Part shown: positions 11,282-23,925 of the stretch, piece after piece
Numbering within the stretch: position 1 is the stretch's first letter
How the letters are laid out: the number at the start of each line of letters is the position of its first letter
Assembly: GCA_026545765.1 (NCBI GenBank)
Contig: CM048841.1
Location: 26,013,397-26,077,396, forward strand
Length of the DNA stretch: 64,000 nt
Direction of reading: 5' to 3'
DNA from: Plantago major
Lineage: Eukaryota; Streptophyta; Magnoliopsida; Lamiales; Plantaginaceae
Position numbers and translations under genes: made by a program
Notes under the pieces: model-generated
The model's input: only the letters and a program-made list of their open reading frames with translations
What the model was told of the DNA's origin: nothing
Databases searched by the model: none

Positions 11282-13876
11282 ATGAAGCAACCTGAGCAAG
11301 AGAGTGAAAAATCACCCCAATTTAAACCCAAGAAACTCTCTTCACCATCTCCTACTAAAGCAAATGGAGCACCATCACCCAAATCAAAGCAACACAAAGA
11401 ACCACCAGGCCCGAACAGGAGGCCCGGCCCGGCATTCGAGCCGAAGCAAGCCCTCGTACTGAAAGAAGGTCCTCCTGCAGCAGGTGTTGTGATCATGAAA
11501 TCTGACAGAGACAAGATGAGAAATATTGGTGATGAGAAGAGGCTGGAGAAGCAGGTGATGGTTTTGAGACAAGAGTTGGAGAGAGTGAATAGGCGCAATG
11601 TGGAACTTGTGTCTAAGAATTTGTGCCTCACTCAACAACTTGCTACTGCTCTTGCCAAGATTGATTCTCTTCAAAAGGTTTGATCCATTCATATTTAGCT
11701 ACAAATATTACATATTCTCTTTTAGTTTCTTGATGTTTAGCCTTGAATGTGTGAGTGATCACCCTTTTTGAGAAACCGTATCACCGATATATGCAATCAA
11801 TGTCACATGTTTAGGGAATACATGTTAGTAAGACAAATGGATGTATATTAAAATCACGAGGTTCAAAGTTAAACATATGACGTTTGCAATTAAATTTGAC
11901 GTGGACCTCGTACATCCAATTAGGGGAAAGTCCGGGGCCAATCCCCCACCAGAAGTCCAAAAATGTGTAGCACAAATGTGTTTGCAAATTTGGAGTTAGA
12001 AAGAGAGTTTTGATTAGTTGTGATTATGAATAGTGTGCGGAGTTAAACTGGGAGAAGATAGTATCGGGGGCATCCTGAAATTTGGAGAAAAAAAATTATA
12101 TGTAATATTTTCGATAATTTAACATTTAGTCGCCATTAAACTCCAAAAATGGTCTCATATAGCACCCCAGATTTCAAATTATGGTCCATCTCTGCTTTCT
12201 AGGTAGTATGATTGTACAAGGTGAATTTCATGTTATCTCTACACAGTAGTTTGGTTCATGCATAGCAAATGGTTGGTGCTTGCAACATACTTTGATGGAG
12301 TGTTAAAATTGTACTCAAACAGGAACGTCCTATTCAAGATGAGCAAACTCCCAACTTCAAAGCTAAGCAGTTGCTTATTGCCACCAAGCTTGAGCAGCCA
12401 AGATCAGTTAAACCTGAGCCGGTCAACAAAAACTGTCTCGAACCAGCCAGAAATGATGTTGTTCATACTAAGATTCCGGAACCACCTAGCTCTTCTCGGG
12501 GGGTGCCACCTCCACCACCGCCCCCTCCACGTGTGATACCTACCAGAAAAGCTTCGTCTGTCGAAGCATTGTACCATTCTTTATCCAAGCGTGCTGCAAC
12601 ACAAAATTCTCCGAAAAATGGCAACTTCAACAAACAATGTGTTGGCACTAGCAGTGCACATAATAGCATAGTTGGGGAGATACAGAATCGTTCCTCACAT
12701 CTTTTAGCGGTCAGTATCTTTATTCGATTTTGCACTTTTCTTGCTTCTTTGGAGTCTTGTTTAACACTCTAGCATGTTTTACTTTTTTTGCAGATAAAGT
12801 CGGATATTGAGACCAAAGGGGAGTTCATCAATGGTCTTATAGAGAAAGTGATGGCTGCCTCTTTTGCTGATATCGAAGATGTTGCTAGTTTTGTGGATTG
12901 GCTCGACAAGGAGCTTCTTTGTCTGGTAAATTGTCCTTCAACTGCAACTAGATTCTTATTACATCAATACGTATAGCTGACAATCGACATTGGCAACTAA
13001 AACTCTACCTGCAACATGAAGGCTGACGAGAGGGCTGTTCTAAAGCATTTCAAGTGGCCCGAGAAGAAGGCAGATGCTATGCGTGAAGCAGCAATTGAGT
13101 ATCGTTCGCTTCAAATTCTCGAAAAAGAAATCTCTTCCTACAGCGATGATTCCACCATTCCGTATTGCATGGCCTTAAAAAGGATGGCTAGCTTACTAGA
13201 TAAGTATGATACAGAGAAGCAATACCAAGGCAGATTTTTTCTTAGACTATGTGCCTGTTCGCAAACTGTTTCTTTTAAGTTTGTTCATTTTCTACTTGTG
13301 CTTCAATGAATGATCAGGTCAGAGAGGAGCATACAGAGGATAATCACGCTAAGAGATTCGGTCATGCGTTCTTATCAAGACCACGACGTTCCTATCACTT
13401 GGCTGCTTGACTCTGGACTTGTTAGCAAGGTTGGCTGTTTTTCCAGTCATCTGATATAATTCTTATGTTTAAGTAGTCTTCATGATAACTTAGTTACAGG
13501 ACGTATCGAATTTTTCCAGATAAAGAAGGGTTCTCGACAACTTGCGAAGAAGTACGTAGACAGACTCAGAATGGAACTTCAGTCAAATCGCCATTCAGAA
13601 AGGGAATCTGCTCAAGAAACTCTCTTGCTTCAGGGTGTGCATTTCGCATATAAAGCTCAACAGGTAGCTTCAAGTTACATATGAAATCTTATACTTCAAC
13701 CCTCGAGTCATAATGAAGATGCTGTAAATTTGCTCCTTTAACGGTCTAATCTGGTTTCCTGGATGCCCCAGATTGCTGGTGGCCTCGATACAGAGACATT
13801 GTGTGCTATTGAAGATATGAGGCGATGGGTTCCTTCAGGAAATCTGCAAGGATCTCAGGAACTGTTATCATCTTAA
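11282..13876 (+). CDS. CHUP1/IPGA1-family coiled-coil, proline-rich protein
   Basis: Seven exons: 11282-11677, 12323-12709, 12794-12925, 13022-13203, 13318-13429, 13520-13663, 13772-13876. All introns are GT/AG and the joined frame is open, giving 485 residues. Residues 1-80 are basic, Ser/Pro-rich and low complexity. Residues about 84-132 form a leucine-heptad coiled coil (KRLEKQVMVLRQELERVNRR). Eight prolines lie at 194-201. From about 262 to the end is the conserved C-terminal domain, with LKHFKWPEKKADAMREAA, DHDVPITWLLDSGLV and the end IEDMRRWVP. This architecture is that of CHLOROPLAST UNUSUAL POSITIONING 1 and its smaller relatives such as IPGA1, which bind actin or microtubules. It lacks the long N-terminal membrane anchor and coiled coil of CHUP1 itself, so the IPGA1-like branch is more likely. 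The precise cellular role is inferred from the family. Confidence 0.85.
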
Positions 13877-14338
13877 GATGCTGGAGACTGTTCTAGTTTT
13901 TACAAGCAAGACATCATTCGTAATAAGATTTATGTACTTGACCGGAGTATTTGTATACAAATCTTGGTCATTGTAGATATTGTATGAAGTTGTGGGTTGA
14001 TTCGTTGAATTTGATCGTTCAGTGAGTGATGCTCCGAGCCTGTGCGAAGATTGGTGTAGCTAACAGAAGATGGTTTGGTGCGGTAGGTTTTGAGCAGTTA
14101 GGTACATTACTCAATTAATGATCAGAACTTAACAATCAAGCTTTAATAAATTATTACCACTGAGGTTACAAGTTACAAGATACTGAAATCAAAGTAAGTT
14201 GAAAAGGAACTACAGACAGAAAACCAAGTATACAAGGTGGTTAAAGTAACAGACTATCATCAAATCAGACAACAATGCATTAATTCCATCAAATGGCAAA
14301 ATTTCAATACTCAGGCATCTTTTGAAGAGTATATCTAT
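13877..14338. other. Shared 3' region of two convergent genes
   Basis: The stop codons of the CHUP1/IPGA1-like gene (13874-13876) and the methionyl-tRNA synthetase gene (14339-14341) face each other 462 bp apart. Both 3' UTRs must lie here and may overlap. AATAA-type words are present on both strands, but I cannot fix the polyadenylation sites. Confidence 0.6.
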
Positions 14339-17300
14339 CTACCTTATCGACGCCTCACTAATTGAGGAAACTCTGCAGGCGCCTGCTGAAGTTGTAAGTG
14401 GCAAGTCTTTGTAGCAGGCGACCAACTCCTTGTTGGTATGCAAATCCACTTGAAGCGTTTCCCACACCTTCTTCTTCGGGTTCAGAACTTCATCTGGTGA
14501 ACCTTCAACACCGGGAAATGTAACTCTTTCACCAACGACAGCGCCCGCCGGAGGTTCAACCAACTCAACCTGACACAGTAACACAATTCATTTTAGAAAT
14601 TGACCGAACTTATCAGCATCAGTACTTCTCCCCAATCTATGCTGTCCAATTCAAATCTCAAACTGTGGAAAAATGCCATGTTACTAGATCCTTAAATGCA
14701 ACGACTTTACCATGAATGGGATAGGGAGAAGAAAGGATAATTAGCAACAAAGGGGATATGGAAAGGACAGGTAATGAACCTTGAAATCCTATAAAGCCTT
14801 CATTCAAACTATATTATGGAGCACTCATATAATTCAAAGGAATAAAACAGCTAGTGTATTTAGACAAAGACACAAATATTACCCACAGAATAGCAACAGT
14901 GAAACATGAAAAGTAAAGTAATGATAGAGGCTTAAACACAAGTGCACAAACTAGTCCTCTTACAGTCTTCAGGCTTTGCGTTCTACTAACCTTTGTCTGA
15001 TCATTGTTATTGGCTGCTAGGACCATTGCTTGGGACTTTATGCCTCTCATGTTTGCTGGCTTCAGGTTACATAGGACGCATACCTTCCGGTTCTGATATT
15101 TTGACATTATCGTGCAAAAGCACAAGTCAACTACATGTAATATTACTCAATTTGATGATAGTACATAGATAACTCTAAGAAAGTAAAGGACAAACCTGCA
15201 TATTTTCTAGGGGAATATACTTGACTAGACCACTAACTACTGTGCGGGGCTGAGGTTCACCAACATCAATCTCTTCTACATACAACGAATCAGCATCAGG
15301 ATGTTTTTGAGCCTTTGTAATGAGACCAACTCGAATATCTAGTCTAGTGATGGAAATTTCAGCTTCAACAGCAGCTGCAGCCTTCAGCTTGGCATCACCA
15401 GATTTCTTTACCCGGTCCTTCTTTGAAGTCTTACCATCTTTAGAAAAAAAACATAGCATGAAATGAGCTGCACTAATCCATGCTCAATAATAAAACTAGG
15501 AGTTCGTAACCACAAGTACATAAACCGATGTGGTATAATTTGCATGCTTCATGGGATTAAAAGCATCTCTGATAGTTAAAAAAAATTTGTAGTGATGCAT
15601 TGCGCTGAATAATTAGTGCCCACAGATCTCCACTCCCTCCAAAGAAAATATTATGATGCAAAATCACATTCGTCACTACTGATAAAAATTCTATTTATGT
15701 TTGACGAGCAATTCAAAAGATAACATTTTAACTAAAAATCAACTTCGACAAACTGAAGGCTCCATTCCAAGAACATAGAACTTCATACATGAGAGGCTAG
15801 AGCAGATTAGCTCTTAACTACATGTTAAAGAAGAGCATGCAACTAATCAAAAGAGTTTTCAAAAAAAGTTGCAGCGAAGACTAACCTGATATTTTTGTCT
15901 GCTTCAACTTTTCAGCCATCTGCTTTGCATCAGCTTCAGCCTTCCTCTCAGACTGACTTCCAGCAAATCGTTCCCTGAAACCTTCTATTTCGTCGTTTGT
16001 CTGCATATTATAGCAGAATCATGAGTAGGCTAGAAATAACGAACACATAATATTTTGTCAGGTTGATAATATAATACAAGACGATTAGTAAAAGATGAAT
16101 ACCAATTCTTTGAATATTGGTGATGGGATTCCAATTTTATGACCTGCAGGTAGAAACTCCCAAGGTCTTTTGGCCCTTTCAACATCACCATTTTCATCAC
16201 AAAGTGAAATTTGAGATTCAGGCAGGTTGAGCTGCTTGAGTACCTATACCACGTCCGATTCAAATAAACAATCATGAACTGTAGACCATTTTCAATAACC
16301 AAGACATTGTATATATAACCAACTGAATTGGCTATTGTAAAATTACCTGGTGTGAAAACGATGGGATGAACGGTTCTAATAAGCATGCAAGGAGATACAC
16401 CAATCCTGCAGAAGTTTTCATGACTATGGAACAGGAAGGCTTATCCTCCTTGTACAGTTTCCAGAATTCACTCTCCTACACAGATATTTAAAAAAAAAAA
16501 ATCAATAACAAGTCTTGCTTGGATATAAAGAGAATCCAAATTATGTTAAGTGGAGAGTCATACTTGTAAATAAGCATTTCCTTCACCAGATATACTCATA
16601 GCAATTTTTAAGCCTTGCTTTAGCTTAACCTGAGTCAAATTTCATTTCAAATGTTATTTGCGTAATACAAAAGGTTAAAGTCATAAAATATGTAAATCTA
16701 ACAATACATATATGTGTTACCTTCTCCATTGACTCTATATACTGCTCAACATAATTTCCAACTTTCTCTCCCAGGGCTTTTGTAAGTGGGTGAGAATCCA
16801 CATTCCCGGAATCAGGAATTATGGAGCCATATCCTGAGCCTGCACTCATGAAAGCATATTAAGGCCCCTTGGCTATAACTTGAGCTTTGATAGTTTCTAA
16901 CTCTTGTCTAGATGATGTTTCTTGCTATGTTCATTCACGAAAGCCAAAAATGCAGCTACAAATATGAAATTTCCATTTACCCACACCTTCCTTGAGTAAA
17001 GAACAGACCAGGCTCAGTAATCCTTGCTTCCTTGAGAATCACTTCAGCACATTAGGTTATATTCTCTTGGACTAGGTGTAGACACATTCCACAAGAGCAA
17101 GCCAACATGCCCAACATCTTAAAGATGCTTCCCCCAATGGAATACAGAAGACGGGTTTCATGCATTTGCTTAAAATAAATTGACATTTAAAATTACAAAT
17201 TCAAACTTATTTCCTGCCTATGATGTGAACTAGCAATGGAGTTATATATTCATATCTGCTTTCGGTGCATAGAAACTACCATTTGACTAATAACAAGAAG

Positions 17301-20300
17301 GAAGCTGGATTTTCAGGGCGGCACTCATCGTAAGACACTTTTAGATGCAACGATAAATTATCACAGTGAGTGATTCATCACAGTGAGTTGAATTCATACA
17401 TGATTAAATGAATCTAATTCAACTAAATATGCCAATGGATCAAAAAGAATCCGCCTACACAAACTAAATCACGAGATTCTGGTGACATTGACTGCCACAG
17501 CGACATTTTAACAGACAGAAACAATTTCATATTTCACAAGCAAAAGAATCTGATGACAAGTATTAGATTGAGAAATACATAATGCAATAAGTTAGCTACC
17601 TGATTCTTTGGCAATGAAACTCAAGACTCGATTGACAAAATTTCCAAGATTGCTCAGCAGCTCACTGTTTGACTTTGCTCGCAAGTCATCCCATGTAAAC
17701 AATGTGTCTGACACCTGATTTTTTTTTAATAACACAGGCATGATCTTTATCCATTGCTATGGGGAGGAAGCTAGGAAGCATCAAGTATAACAATTCTGGC
17801 GATGAGCAGGCGGCAATTGTCGCTCAATTTTCCGTCATATCCAGAAATAGAGAAGCAAAATCAAAGTAAATGTAGGTTTTGTTTCTTTAGGGTTTACGTT
17901 TTACCATTAGCTTTTATGGTGATGGAATAAAAGGACAACATTGAACAAAGTTTGAAAAAGAAAGAAAATACATTTTTCAAACGCATTTCACAATATTTAT
18001 ATTGAATACATATTTTCAGTAAATACTCCAGCCAAATAAATGTATTCAATATTCATGCTATCCAGGGAGGAAGTAATTTGCAATTTTGCATGATAAGCTC
18101 TTACCTCTGGTCTATTCGTCAGCAGATAGTACCTCCACACCTCGACGGGAATTTTTGTGTCCTTTGCATCATTTCCGAACACTCCAATACCGTGACTCTT
18201 AGAAAATTTCCCTGCACGTAGCAACAATTTTTTTTTACCATAGATTAGTCCAGCAGAAATTCGTGAAAGTGGTGTTTACGGGGAGTGCTTTGATCTGCCT
18301 ACTGCGTATCTAACCTGCTTCATAGTTCAAGTACTCGGTAACACTGATAGTTTTCATCAAAGTCCAGTTCTCATTTGTCCCAATGAGAGTAGAGGGAAAC
18401 ATCACCTGAAATGATTACAGTCAGTCAAAATAAACACTTACATGTCATCGGTCCTGTGAGATATTAAAGTCAACATAAAAGATTCATCCCTCCACACTTT
18501 GCTTTCTGGGATGTCCCATTAGAAAGTCCCTTACAACTTTACCACCAACTATATATTTTTATTCTCTCTTTAATAATAGAAGCTTTTCACAGATCCCTTA
18601 AATATTGTGTCCATAACGTGGGAACTCTGTTATGGAGTGGAGGACGTAGCATTTATCATGCACCAGTTGATATAACTTTGAACAAATAAACTAGTAAAAC
18701 AAAATATAATGCTGACCCCAATCCCCAGGACACTTGACAAAACCAGATAAAGTAGGCCACTGATAAAAATAGTTGCAGCCCACAACTAATAGCAATCAAG
18801 GAACAAAGAATTGGAACTTTCCACACAATCAGTCAACACCTGTCGAAGAATACATTGATACCGTAATGCAAGAATTAGATTAAATGACTTACAGTATGAA
18901 ACGGCACATTATCCTTGCCCATAAACTGGTAGAGCTCCACATTTTCAGGATTCTTCCACCATTTCTCCCACTCAGGCGTGTGACATGCTGTGATGGAAAC
19001 ATACCCAATCGGAGCATCAAACCATACATAGAAAACCTGCCCACCATATTGTCAAGTGATATATCAGAACCATTACAATAACAATAACCAACATTTCTGA
19101 GGACATGTAAAAAGTTATTTCCGCACAGCTTGAAAAATGAAAATAAATGTATGGACATGCATATTTCAAGCATAGCTTGTTTCCTACTAACTTTACCTTG
19201 TCCTTAAATTTTTCATGTGGGACAGGTACACCCCACTTCAAATCTCTCGTGATACACCGTTGTCTCAGCCCTTCTTTAAGCCAAGCATTTGTTGCTTGTA
19301 TAGCATTCTGACTCCATCCACCAGCCACTGACATGTCATTGATGTATTCAACTAATTTATCCTTCAACTCAGGCAGGTCCAGAAAAAGATGGTTGGTATC
19401 ACGTATACGTGGAGCAGTGCGACAAACCTGTGTAGAAATCAGACTCGCAGATTAGACTAAACTCAGTGATATTACACACATTAGCAAACTACGTACATAA
19501 TCAAGGTTACAACCACACCTTGCATTTAGGATCAATTAATTCTGTGGGATTTAGGAGCTTTCCACAATTTTCACACTGATCTCCACGTGCCGCACCATAA
19601 TTGCACCCTGGTGTAGGGCAATTACCCTCCACAAGCCGATCTGCTAAAAATCTTGAACAGGTATCGCAATAAAGCTGCATGCATTGAAGTATTAATTAAA
19701 AAGAAAGAACAAACATCCTTGAGGTGTAACAAGTTCTTTAAAGAAACAACGAAAGCACCTGTTGCATTGTGTTTTCTACCAACCAATTGTTCTCCAGCAG
19801 CTTCTTGAAAATTGCTTGACAAACTTCAGTCTGTTGTGGACTTGAGGTCCGACCGAACTCATCAAAGCTTATATTGAACCACTCATACACCTCTTTGTGA
19901 ATAGCATGGTATCTATGGAAAGTTGGAAACAATTAGAGGAACAAGAGAAGTTAGTATTGATTTATAGTTGGCATCCATTCACTTATCAAAATACAGGCAC
20001 TGTAAACATTCAGTTGTAGGGGAAAACCCAATGCAAGCGAAATGTCACATTTCCACATTTACTTCGGGGAAGAAAGAAAAAAAAAATCTAGCCAACACTA
20101 TCAAACTTGTTTACAAAAGATCGAGCATGCAAGTGTCACGAAAAAAAAAATTGGGAACATAAATTATCTCTATCACTGAGTTCCTCCAACACTTATAATT
20201 ACAAAATTATCTTAAAATGTAACTAGTTAGAAGTGTAACAACCACCATTCATCAAGTAGGCATGTTTAGGAGTGTACTCCTCTGGCTTCAGTACATTTGT

Positions 20301-21397
20301 GCTAATCTCACACAAAATAAAGCATCATAATTTTGTAGCTCAAGCTCCAAGTTATGTTTCTGTCCATCGAAACTCTCCTCCTTGTATAAGAATTCCCAAA
20401 CTGGAAGAGAAACTTGAATATGCACAAGGATAAACCAGTTCTACCAACAAATCAATCATAGGAGCAGCAGGTGTTGAGCAGATTCGACTTTTACAACCTA
20501 TAACGAACAGAATCTACCTATCATGCCAGGTTCACTATCAAATGGTGACTCCAAAACTTCAGGACTACATACATACCAAATGCACTACAGCCACAATATC
20601 AGCATCAATCTTGAATTCAAGCTTAACATGCATCCATTTCAAGTATTATACCAGGCAGATAAAATTTCATAGAAATGCAAAAACTTACTTGTCACAAATC
20701 TCTTTCGGAGAAACTCCTTCTTCCATGGCCTTAGTCTCGGTGGCCGTACCATACTCGTCGGTACCACATATGTATAAAGCATTATATCCCCGGTTGCGAC
20801 AGTACCGCGCAAACACATCAGCACTCAGAACACCTTCAAAAACAACACAAAATCAATTTCTTACAGCTGAAAGAGCTCCAACTCAAACAGAATGTCAAAC
20901 ATGCAATCGATCAAGACGACTCTCGAAAGCAGTAAGCACACATCGAAATCGAATTCACTCACTGCATCTTCATATAACAAGACAGAATCAATTTCCAAAA
21001 CAGGTAAAAGAGTTCCAACACTAACGCATACGTCTAGGTTTATGACAAACGAACAACATGAATCTCGGAAGCAATAAGAGCACATCGAAAATCAAAATCA
21101 CTCAGCACACCTTACGAAACGAGAAAAAATCAATTTCACATAGCTCCAACACAAACGAATAGTACATCTACGAAAAAAATTCAAAACGTGCAATAGAACG
21201 ATACGAATCTCATCGAAATCGAATTGAGTAAAATTGCAGAAGAAAAGAAAATTTGAGAAAAAAAAAAAAAGGAAATTACATCCGATGATGTTGCCGAGAT
21301 GAGGGACGTTGTTGACGTACGGCAGAGCACTTGTGATGAGGACGTTACGCTTTCCCGGAATCGGCAATTTAGGGGCGGCGGTGGTGGAGCTTCCCAT
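14339..21397 (-). CDS. Cytosolic methionyl-tRNA synthetase with C-terminal EMAPII-like domain
   Basis: Seventeen coding exons in transcript order: 21397-21280, 20833-20689, 19912-19759, 19674-19519, 19427-19197, 19036-18893, 18405-18315, 18211-18105, 17714-17600, 16839-16721, 16629-16564, 16475-16347, 16243-16103, 16000-15886, 15437-15196, 15092-14991, 14569-14339. The frame is open for 801 residues, the size of plant cytosolic MetRS. It charges initiator and elongator tRNA-Met with methionine. Seen: the class I HIGH motif as HLGN (residues 33-36), the zinc-knuckle region CDTC...[13 protein letters not shown] as KFSKS (348-352), the anticodon-binding helices, a lysine-rich linker, and the tRNA-binding OB fold from about 637 (ITRLDIRVG) to the end. 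There is no transit peptide, so the cytosol is expected. An in-frame start-capable codon 17 codons upstream (21448) would add a short extension; the 21397 start fits the family better. Confidence 0.95.
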
Positions 21398-21509
21398 CGA
21401 TGATACTTGTTTTTCTTCAGTGATGTACAATGTAGACAATCCGGTCACTAGGGTTTTTAACTAACAAATTTTGAGACAACTTAAAAGATTTAATATTAGA
21501 TTCTCAATT

Positions 21510-22270
21510 TCTCACACAGGCATACCATATTATACTACTACCAAAAATGTTACTATTTATCACGTGGGACTTTCTACCGTCAGTCAAGGTATCGCCCTGA
21601 CTAACGTCAGTCACCTATTTTGATCCATTAGATTAAAATTTTAACGGTAGAGATCGAATAATCTGTTACCTTTCGCACTAAGTGTTGCCATGGGGTGTCG
21701 TGAGGTGTCATATTACGTGTTGCTCCAACCGCATACGTCGCTTTAAATTATTTAAATATATTTTTAAAAAAATATTTTTACTCTAACCGAAAGTCGCCAC
21801 GAAAGCTTGATCGGAGCTTCCGCCATGGACTGCCGGAGCTCCGGCCACGCCACTGCCGAATGGCGGAAGCTCCGATCTGTTTTTTTTTTCGAAGCTTCCG
21901 CCATGGAAGCTCCGATCTGGAGCTTCCATGGCGGAAGCTCAAAAAAAAACAAAAAAACAAAAAAAAAAACTGATCAGCTTTCCGCCATTGAAGCTACGAC
22001 AGTGATTTTGGTGTTGGTGGTGGGGTAGAAGATGGTGGGTGGTGGTGGTGGTGGGGATTGTGGAAGGAGAGTTAAAATTTTAATAATTAAAATTTTTGGA
22101 AGAAGTTAATAGTTTAAAAAAAAAAAAATAGCGGTTGAAGATGATACAGAGCAATGGTTAAGGCGATCTGAACGCGGACACGTGTCGATACATCGATCGA
22201 TAGTAATGCATGACACTGATCGACTAGAGAAAATCTATTCTCACATAGGCATACCATATTATACTACTAC
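21510..22270. repeat. About 32-bp direct repeats flanking a 0.7-kb segment
   Basis: TCTCACAYAGGCATACCATATTATACTACTAC is present at 21510-21541 and again at 22239-22270, with one base different. The 697 bp between them include the hairpin at 21893. The segment lies directly upstream of the MetRS gene. The repeats are far longer than a normal transposon target duplication, and no terminal inverted repeats were seen, so a tandem duplication with later loss, or recombination, is as likely as insertion. Confidence 0.7.
21893..21939. repeat. Perfect 21-bp-arm hairpin (5-base loop)
   Basis: The left arm 21893-21913 begins AGCTTCCGCCATGG, the right arm 21919-21939 ends CCATGGCGGAAGCT, and the loop is GATCT. 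All 21 arm positions pair. Further partial copies of 'GCTTCCGCCATGG' and 'GGCGGAAGCTCCGATCTG' lie at 21815-21880, and a relative at 40350-40410. Confidence 0.9.
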
Positions 22271-22978
22271 TTAACTTTTGCAAGATACAGTTTTCGAAGA
22301 ATACCAAATGAAACATAATATATTTTGTCACAAACATCGTATTACATGTTAAGAAACGTATGAAGATACACAATTAGCATAGGCACATATGCAGTGCCTT
22401 AAATCTCTAGCTGAACCAACAAATTTTATGAAGAATTTGATTGTAAAAAGCAAAAGTCACGGCGAATACAATGCATAATCCAACCACCACTAGACCAGCA
22501 ACCCCAAACAATTCATTCGAAAAAATATTTTGATAACTCAAAGCAATCAAGAAAAGTTTTGGTGTGATTTAAAAAACTGGAAAAAGGTTTTGGTAGCGGG
22601 TGCAAAAATTTTAAAAGGTTTAAGTGTGATTTAAAATACAAATTTAACGGCCGTCAATTTTTAGTGTAACATCAAAATTTTGCTAAACGTTTTAGTGTGA
22701 AATGAAAAAAAATAAAAGGTTGTGTGGTAAGTTAAAAAACGGACAAAAGTTATTAGTGTAAAAAAGAATTTTCTCTTTTTATTTAAATCGAATAACATAA
22801 ATCACTAATAAAAAAGGTGAATTGTGAGGTGTGAGGAAATATGTATTCACTATTATCTATTTATAGATCTCGAAAAAATATAGCCGTTGGTATAATTTTT
22901 ATATTTTTTAAAATCAAAATTCAAACAAAAAATGGAAGAGAAATTAAAAAAGGGTTTGGGGCTCAGCCCCAAAATTGT

Positions 22979-23011
22979 AACTCGTGAAGCCGCTAGTCGA
23001 CCTCACGAGTT
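22979..23011. repeat. Hairpin with AACTCGTGA / TCACGAGTT stem
   Basis: Nine-base arms flank a 15-base loop. It lies at the edge of the GC-rich island. The same stem word recurs in the hairpin at 23747. Confidence 0.7.
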
Positions 23012-23746
23012 ATGGGGGAGGGGGCATGACCGCCCACAGTTGGGCGGTAGGGAGCAGTCGCTCCCCACGACCGCCTCCACAGTGGGTGATCTAATTGTAA
23101 GATAGTACTTCATAGGTTCTTTAGCTCGTCGTAGTAGTATTGTTTGGATTGCAACTTTCCATGCATGTTACTTTTTGGATTGTAACTTTAATTCAATTCC
23201 ATAATTTTATAAAAGTTTAATTTGTCAAAAATATAATTTCCACAACTTAATTAAAAATAAATCAGTTAAAACTCAATTAAAATTTTTAACAATTAAAGAT
23301 GTGTGATAAACAACCTATTAATTTCCTAATTATATCATAACTAGTACATGAATAGTTTGCCATATCAATATGATTTTTATTGTTACGATAATTAGGATAT
23401 ATATATATATATATCTAGGCAAATTAAAACATAAATTTATAATAACTGCCTGAAAATGATACTCTATAAAATAATGAACTAGGTTTTTCACCTTTAGAAA
23501 AAACTATTTACAAAAAAAAATTGAATAAACTATTTATAAGAATAATACTGTCATTCTTAGTGATAATCGTAATTAAAAATCCAATAAAACTTAAAATGAA
23601 TTCCGATAGTTTTAGCCTCAACTATTTGCATCTGACATATTACCAAGCAATCATGACCACGGTGCAATTGATTTACAGGACCAAATATACTTTGTCATCA
23701 ACATTAAGCTGTCTCCACCAGGCGTGCAATGTCCGGGTATTGAGGT

Positions 23747-23783
23747 AACTCGTGTGGGACTCCAGAGAGTCCCAACACGAGTT
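23747..23783. repeat. Hairpin with AACTCGTG / CACGAGTT stem
   Basis: AACTCGTGTGGGACT pairs with AGTCCCAACACGAGTT with a single bulge, around a short loop. It shares its outer stem with the hairpin 770 bp to the left. Confidence 0.7.
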
Positions 23784-23804
23784 CAGAAAAACGCCAAGAC
23801 CCCA

Positions 23805-23925
23805 ACTCTTTTTTTTTAATTTTTTTTTTTTGTTTTTTTTCTTTTCTTGTTTCTTTGTTTTTATTTTCTCTTTTTTTTTTTTCTATTCCTTTTCTACTTT
23901 TATCTTTTTTATTATTTTTCATTTT
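23805..23925. repeat. Polypyrimidine (T-rich) tract
   Basis: About 120 bases are nearly all T with scattered C on the + strand, starting just after the 23747 hairpin. Simple-sequence DNA; no function visible. Confidence 0.85.

Noticed and set aside
21398-21448. Upstream in-frame start for methionyl-tRNA synthetase adding 17 residues
   Set aside because: The extension does not resemble an organelle transit peptide, and the family normally starts shortly before the LPIPGKRN block, so the inner ATG at 21397 was kept.
23394-23414. (AT)n run as a possible regulatory element
   Set aside because: Simple microsatellite in AT-rich DNA with no nearby gene.
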